A stretch of DNA of 7,291 nucleotides from SG8-30 sp037443885 (GTDB taxonomy: Bacteria; Pseudomonadota; Gammaproteobacteria; Steroidobacterales; Steroidobacteraceae): positions 1 through 7,291 of the forward strand of contig JBBINN010000153.1 in assembly GCA_037443885.1 (NCBI GenBank), written 5' to 3'. The position numbers and the translations under genes are program-made. Below, in pieces: positions 7,243 through 7,291 of this stretch. A model generated the notes under the pieces. That model saw only the letters and a program-made list of their open reading frames with translations. It was not told the origin of the DNA and did not search any database. How positions within the stretch are numbered: position 1 is the stretch's first letter; every line of letters starts with the position of its first letter.

Positions 7243-7291
7243 CATTCCTGTTCCTGATTACGCAGCTGGGTCAGCCAGTGAACCAGGGGGT
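7236..7291. other. Possible edge of a dispersed intergenic repeat, cut by the window end
   Basis: The non-coding tail after the zinc-finger gene contains TGGGGACATTCC at 7237-7248 followed by TTCCTG copies, and is visibly less GC-rich than the genes. From memory, GGGGACA-type sequences often form ends of intergenic repeats near REP-associated tyrosine (IS200-like) transposases in Proteobacteria. The reverse-complement partner that would close such an element is not in the window, so this is a suggestion only. A weak CTGG/CCAG hairpin (7266-7269 with 7275-7278) is also present. No terminator with a T-run is seen. Confidence 0.25.

Noticed and set aside
7266..7286. CTGG/CCAG hairpins at the right edge as a terminator
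   Set aside because: Short, mismatched stems without a T-run; at most part of the putative repeat.
7236..7291. A possible small open frame starting GTG and reading MGTFLFLITQLGQPVNQG to the window end
   Set aside because: It is only 18 codons before the edge, has no good Shine-Dalgarno and arises from the repeat-like string, so it is more likely translated repeat than a gene.

Overview
The window is GC-rich bacterial DNA (roughly 70% by eye, not counted) and densely coding. Every supported gene is on the + strand. A GlnE adenylyltransferase, an Hae1-type RND pump paired with a NodT-type outer-membrane lipoprotein, and a small CHCC zinc-finger protein next to glnE together suggest a high-GC Gammaproteobacterium. 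The genus cannot be named from the sequence.

Layout: (1) 1-1874 is the C-terminal part (a little over half) of an RND multidrug efflux permease of the MexF/OqxB type; its 5' end, and presumably the periplasmic adaptor gene, lie upstream. (2) 1867-3258 encodes the outer-membrane channel lipoprotein, overlapping the permease by 8 bp. (3) 3260-4030 follows after a single base and encodes a 256-residue protein with an N-terminal membrane anchor and an HExxHxxGxxD zinc-peptidase-like motif. It has no recognised role and appears to be the last gene of the efflux operon. (4) After a 32-bp gap, 4063-6960 is glnE, encoding the bifunctional adenylyltransferase/adenylyl-removase that controls glutamine synthetase. 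(5) 7008-7214 encodes a 68-residue CHCC zinc-finger protein with a strong ribosome binding site; a perfect TATAAT overlaps the glnE stop codon upstream of it. (6) 7215-7291 is non-coding and holds a short direct repeat and what may be the edge of a dispersed repeat.

Functionally there are two blocks. The first is a tripartite export system: the permease in the inner membrane works with an adaptor outside the window and with the outer-membrane channel, and a membrane-anchored putative peptidase is tied to it by gene spacing. The second is nitrogen-control housekeeping (glnE) followed by the small zinc protein. No tRNA, rRNA, CRISPR array, intact insertion sequence or integrase was seen. The least explained items are the peptidase-like protein at the end of the efflux operon, an expanded periplasmic loop in the permease, and the repeat-like sequence at the right edge.
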